Below, piece by piece: positions 61,582 through 64,000 of a stretch of DNA of 64,000 nt; the first letter of the stretch is position 1, and every line of letters begins with the position of its first letter. Origin of the DNA: HXMU1420-13 sp024742815 (GTDB taxonomy: Bacteria > Bacteroidota > Rhodothermia > Balneolales > Balneolaceae); assembly GCA_024742815.1 (NCBI GenBank), contig JANSXX010000001.1:186001-250000 (forward strand), given 5' to 3'. Position numbers and translations under genes: made by a program. The notes beneath the pieces were generated by a model. It saw only the letters and a list, made by a program, of their open reading frames with translations. It did no database searches and had not been told where the DNA came from.

Positions 61582-64000
61582 TTAAAACTTATAGCTGATT
61601 GAAATGGTAAAATTTCTTCCCATTCCATCTAAACTACTTGCATGCTCGCGATAGGCTTCGTCCATGATATTATCGGCTACAAATTTGATAACCACATCTT
61701 CTTGCGGGCGCATATTTATAAGTAGTTGCAGATTCATGAAGCCATCAGTTCCATTTTGAGAAACCCTGTTGTCATTTTTTTCTGCCGGTGAAATTCTGCG
61801 GTGAGAGAAGGCATATCGAGCTTGCGGACGTATCGTAATTTTTGGGGCCGGAGTGTAATCCAAATACAGCATTCCGTTTGCCGGTGGTATTCGATCTACG
61901 GGCTCTGTAGAACCATCAAGATTTCTGAGGTTTCCCCAAGTATAAGTGAAGGTAACGCCCGTTTTTATGAAGTCGTTATTGGTGTATTCACCTGCAAATT
62001 CAACTCCCAATAATTCCATTGAAGTGGCATTTTCGTTACGTACCTCACGAAAGGTGTCCCAAACATAAGTTACACTATCGGTTGGTAGTACTTCGCCAAA
62101 TTCGTTTACAAAGTTCCCGGTTTCTTCGCGGTTGATTTTATTGGAGTAATGCAGCCAGAATGTGTAGAATTCAAATGAATAATTATCCGAATTATACTTG
62201 GTTCCAATATCAAGATTTCTCGATGTTTCTGGTCGTAGCTCTGTGTTAGGCGTTTGGAACTGGTCGCCTCTTCGAGTACCAATCTCAGCTAAATCTGAAA
62301 CATTAGGTGCCCGAAACCCGGTTGACAGATTACTTACTAATGCGAGATCATCTGTTAAGTTAAAGCTCAAACCCAATGCATGTGTGAATTGACCAAATGA
62401 GTCGGAATATGGATCAAATTTTCGATTGGTGTTTACACCTTCGAATGGGATTGAGGCATAAGCTTGTGAATACCGAACACCATACTCAATGCTAAACCGA
62501 TTCCAAGGCGCGTAATCTACTTGGGCAAAAATACCTGCAAGTAAATATTCCGATCCATCAGGATATCTTGGTAAACGTTGCTCACCAAAGTTTGAGGTGC
62601 GCTCACTATTTACGCGGTCGAATGATAAATCGCCACCCCATTTTAAATACAAATCGGGGGTTATTCGAGATAGTACATCCACCGAGGTGAGAAATTGATT
62701 GCTGGTACTGCGATCATAATTGGTGGTATCAGAAATAGAAAAAGAATAGTCACGATCTTCTTGAATAATTGAAAAAGCAGGTGGGTTTCTGAAATCAAAA
62801 TCCTGTTGCTTGCGAAAATCTTTTAGTCTAAAAAAACCTGCTTTAATTCCAACATTTTGAAAGGCTGATTTATTGGTAGTTAACCGGTATTCTGCTGTAT
62901 TACCCCAAAACACCAATGGCGAAGTATTAGAGTAGTAACCATTTCGTGGTCGTATTCCGTCATCTGCATTTTCGATACTGTAGCCTAGAGTTGTGCGATC
63001 GATGCGTGGCGCATCCGGTATGCGCCCATTGTAACTTATTAATGCTAGGTTCGAGCGATCTGAAAGCTTAATATTCGAAGAAATTTGATAGGATTTAAAC
63101 TGATAGTCAGCATTTGAGAGGGTTTCATCATACGGAAACCAAAGTGCTTCATTCGATTGATCACTCATGTTGTAGTAATCATAATCACGAAAGCTACCGC
63201 CTGCGAAAAGTGTAAATGTTGGCCCCTGGTAAGCTAACTTCCCGTGAATACTCTTTTCACCATTTCCATCAAAGTTCAAAAAGGATGCAACCTCACCGGT
63301 AATTTCTTTTTCTACCGAAAACTTTTTTACTATTGGTGAAATATTTACACCACCCGAAAGTGCATCGCTTCCGTAATACACCGAAACCGGTCCACGATAA
63401 ACATCCAACTTGCTGATCAGAAATGGATCTATTGCTCCGAAATATTGATTTTGCCCCGATCGAACAAAGCTCGGGTTCATTCTGAATCCATTAAATAAGT
63501 AGAGCACGTCTCTTCCTGCACGTCCGCGAATATATAAAGAACCTTGTCCAACACTTGTTTGTTGAACAAAAACACCTGTTTCTGCCCGCAATAGTTCTAC
63601 TGCAGTTGTAACAGATTTATAAGATAATTGCTCGATGCTAACCGTACTTCGGGCAATAGGCGAAGATTTTGTAATAGGGTTTATTGTACGATCGGGCATC
63701 ACAACAATTTCTTCGAGGCTCATAATGGACGGCTTCAAATAAATGGTCAAACTAGAGTCAGGCTCGCTGTAAAAATGTTCAACAGCTTCGTACCCTAAGG
63801 CCGAAAAAGTTATTCTCACCGGATAAATTGACCAGTCGATAAAGAAAGAGCCATCCTCTAAACTGCTTGTACCTTGGTTGTGTTCTGGTAGGCTAATGTT
63901 AACGTCGGGAATGGGTTGTAAAGATTCCGAGTTAATAATGATACCACCAATCTGCGAATAAGCCGTAGGTGAGAGTGTTAATGCGAGAAGTAAAACAAGT
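61582..64000 (-). CDS. TonB-dependent outer-membrane receptor (5' end beyond the window)
   Basis: The frame is open from 61582 to the window edge, about 806 codons; only the first few are missing, because the visible start is within a signal peptide (L-V-L-L-L-A-L-T-L-S-P-T-A-Y-S-Q). Then comes a carboxypeptidase-like regulatory domain (about 80 residues, I-G-G-I-I-I-N-S-E-S-L-Q-P-I-P-D-V-N-I), a plug domain (V-E-L-L-R-A-E-T-G-V-F-V-Q-Q, Y-I-R-G-R-A-G-R-D-V-L-Y-L-F-N-G-F-R) and a 22-stranded barrel ending ...FTISISYKF. An internal GTG at 63819 is not the real start. The ligand is unknown; no SusD partner is seen downstream. Confidence 0.93.
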   Translation of the reverse strand, partial: LVLLLALTLSPTAYSQIGGIIINSESLQPIPDVNISLPEHNQGTSSLEDGSFFIDWSIYPVRITFSALGYEAVEHFYSEPDSSLTIYLKPSIMSLEEIVVMPDRTINPITKSSPIARSTVSIEQLSYKSVTTAVELLRAETGVFVQQTSVGQGSLYIRGRAGRDVLYLFNGFRMNPSFVRSGQNQYFGAIDPFLISKLDVYRGPVSVYYGSDALSGGVNISPIVKKFSVEKEITGEVASFLNFDGNGEKSIHGKLAYQGPTFTLFAGGSFRDYDYYNMSDQSNEALWFPYDETLSNADYQFKSYQISSNIKLSDRSNLALISYNGRIPDAPRIDRTTLGYSIENADDGIRPRNGYYSNTSPLVFWGNTAEYRLTTNKSAFQNVGIKAGFFRLKDFRKQQDFDFRNPPAFSIIQEDRDYSFSISDTTNYDRSTSNQFLTSVDVLSRITPDLYLKWGGDLSFDRVNSERTSNFGEQRLPRYPDGSEYLLAGIFAQVDYAPWNRFSIEYGVRYSQAYASIPFEGVNTNRKFDPYSDSFGQFTHALGLSFNLTDDLALVSNLSTGFRAPNVSDLAEIGTRRGDQFQTPNTELRPETSRNLDIGTKYNSDNYSFEFYTFWLHYSNKINREETGNFVNEFGEVLPTDSVTYVWDTFREVRNENATSMELLGVEFAGEYTNNDFIKTGVTFTYTWGNLRNLDGSTEPVDRIPPANGMLYLDYTPAPKITIRPQARYAFSHRRISPAEKNDNRVSQNGTDGFMNLQLLINMRPQEDVVIKFVADNIMDEAYREHASSLDGMGRNFTISISYKF

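Noticed and set aside
1..64000. CRISPR arrays, tRNA or rRNA genes, prophage and insertion sequences
   Set aside because: I found no regularly spaced repeat array, no tRNA-like cloverleaf with T-loop sequence in the gaps I read, and no transposase, integrase or phage structural gene.

Overview
The window looks like chromosomal DNA of a free-living Gram-negative member of the Bacteroidota/Balneolota group, probably near Balneolaceae. Grounds: Bat (aerotolerance) proteins, a DUF4293 protein, a short CarB without the C-terminal regulatory domain, a bacillithiol glycosyltransferase (BshA), many lipoproteins with Bacteroidota-style lipoboxes, a TonB receptor with a carboxypeptidase-like N-terminal domain, and several upstream boxes of the TAnnTTTG type. 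The placement is by inspection only. I see no rRNA, tRNA, CRISPR array, prophage or insertion sequence.

Layout. 1-9 kb: a truncated Gfo/Idh/MocA oxidoreductase, an orphan VapB-like antitoxin with a nine-codon VapC stub, a lipoprotein gene with an in-frame amber codon, mdh, the ddl-nadK pair, a DDAH-like hydrolase, a penicillin-acylase-family enzyme and a small membrane protein. 9-20.5 kb: carA-carB behind a structured leader, an intergenic zone of hairpins and repeats, recQ, a TolB-like lipoprotein bracketed by 63-bp direct repeats, a beta-barrel protein and an E2 acyltransferase. 20.7-29.3 kb: panC-panD, a cation-chloride-cotransporter-type permease, a MacA/MacB/TolC-type export operon without an ATPase gene, and a ParE-type toxin-antitoxin pair. 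29.4-37.3 kb: the tail of a bat operon (two TPR proteins, BatD, BatE) plus an M20 peptidase, then bshA and sucC. 37.4-53.2 kb: a large unknown lipoprotein and an envelope polysaccharide region: wecB and a methyltransferase, then pyrR-pyrB and a GT2 on the plus strand, facing a six-gene minus-strand operon (SLBB export protein, Wzz, Wzy, Wzx, two GT4). 53.3-64 kb: a TetR-TolC-adaptor-RND efflux operon with a candidate operator, DUF4293, an EamA transporter and a TonB-dependent receptor running off the end.

Working together: carAB and pyrR-pyrB supply the first steps of pyrimidine synthesis. CarB lacks its allosteric domain, while the carA leader carries two successive hairpins, the second terminator-like, so control may sit in the RNA; PyrR in the same window is an obvious candidate regulator. 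The most unusual non-coding signals are two hairpins behind carB with perfectly complementary nine-base loops, palindromes that nearly fill the spacers between co-directional genes, and the interspersed 63-bp and 89-bp repeats. No wholly new defence or biosynthetic system is visible; the novelty is mostly in RNA/repeat structure and in eroded or incomplete modules.
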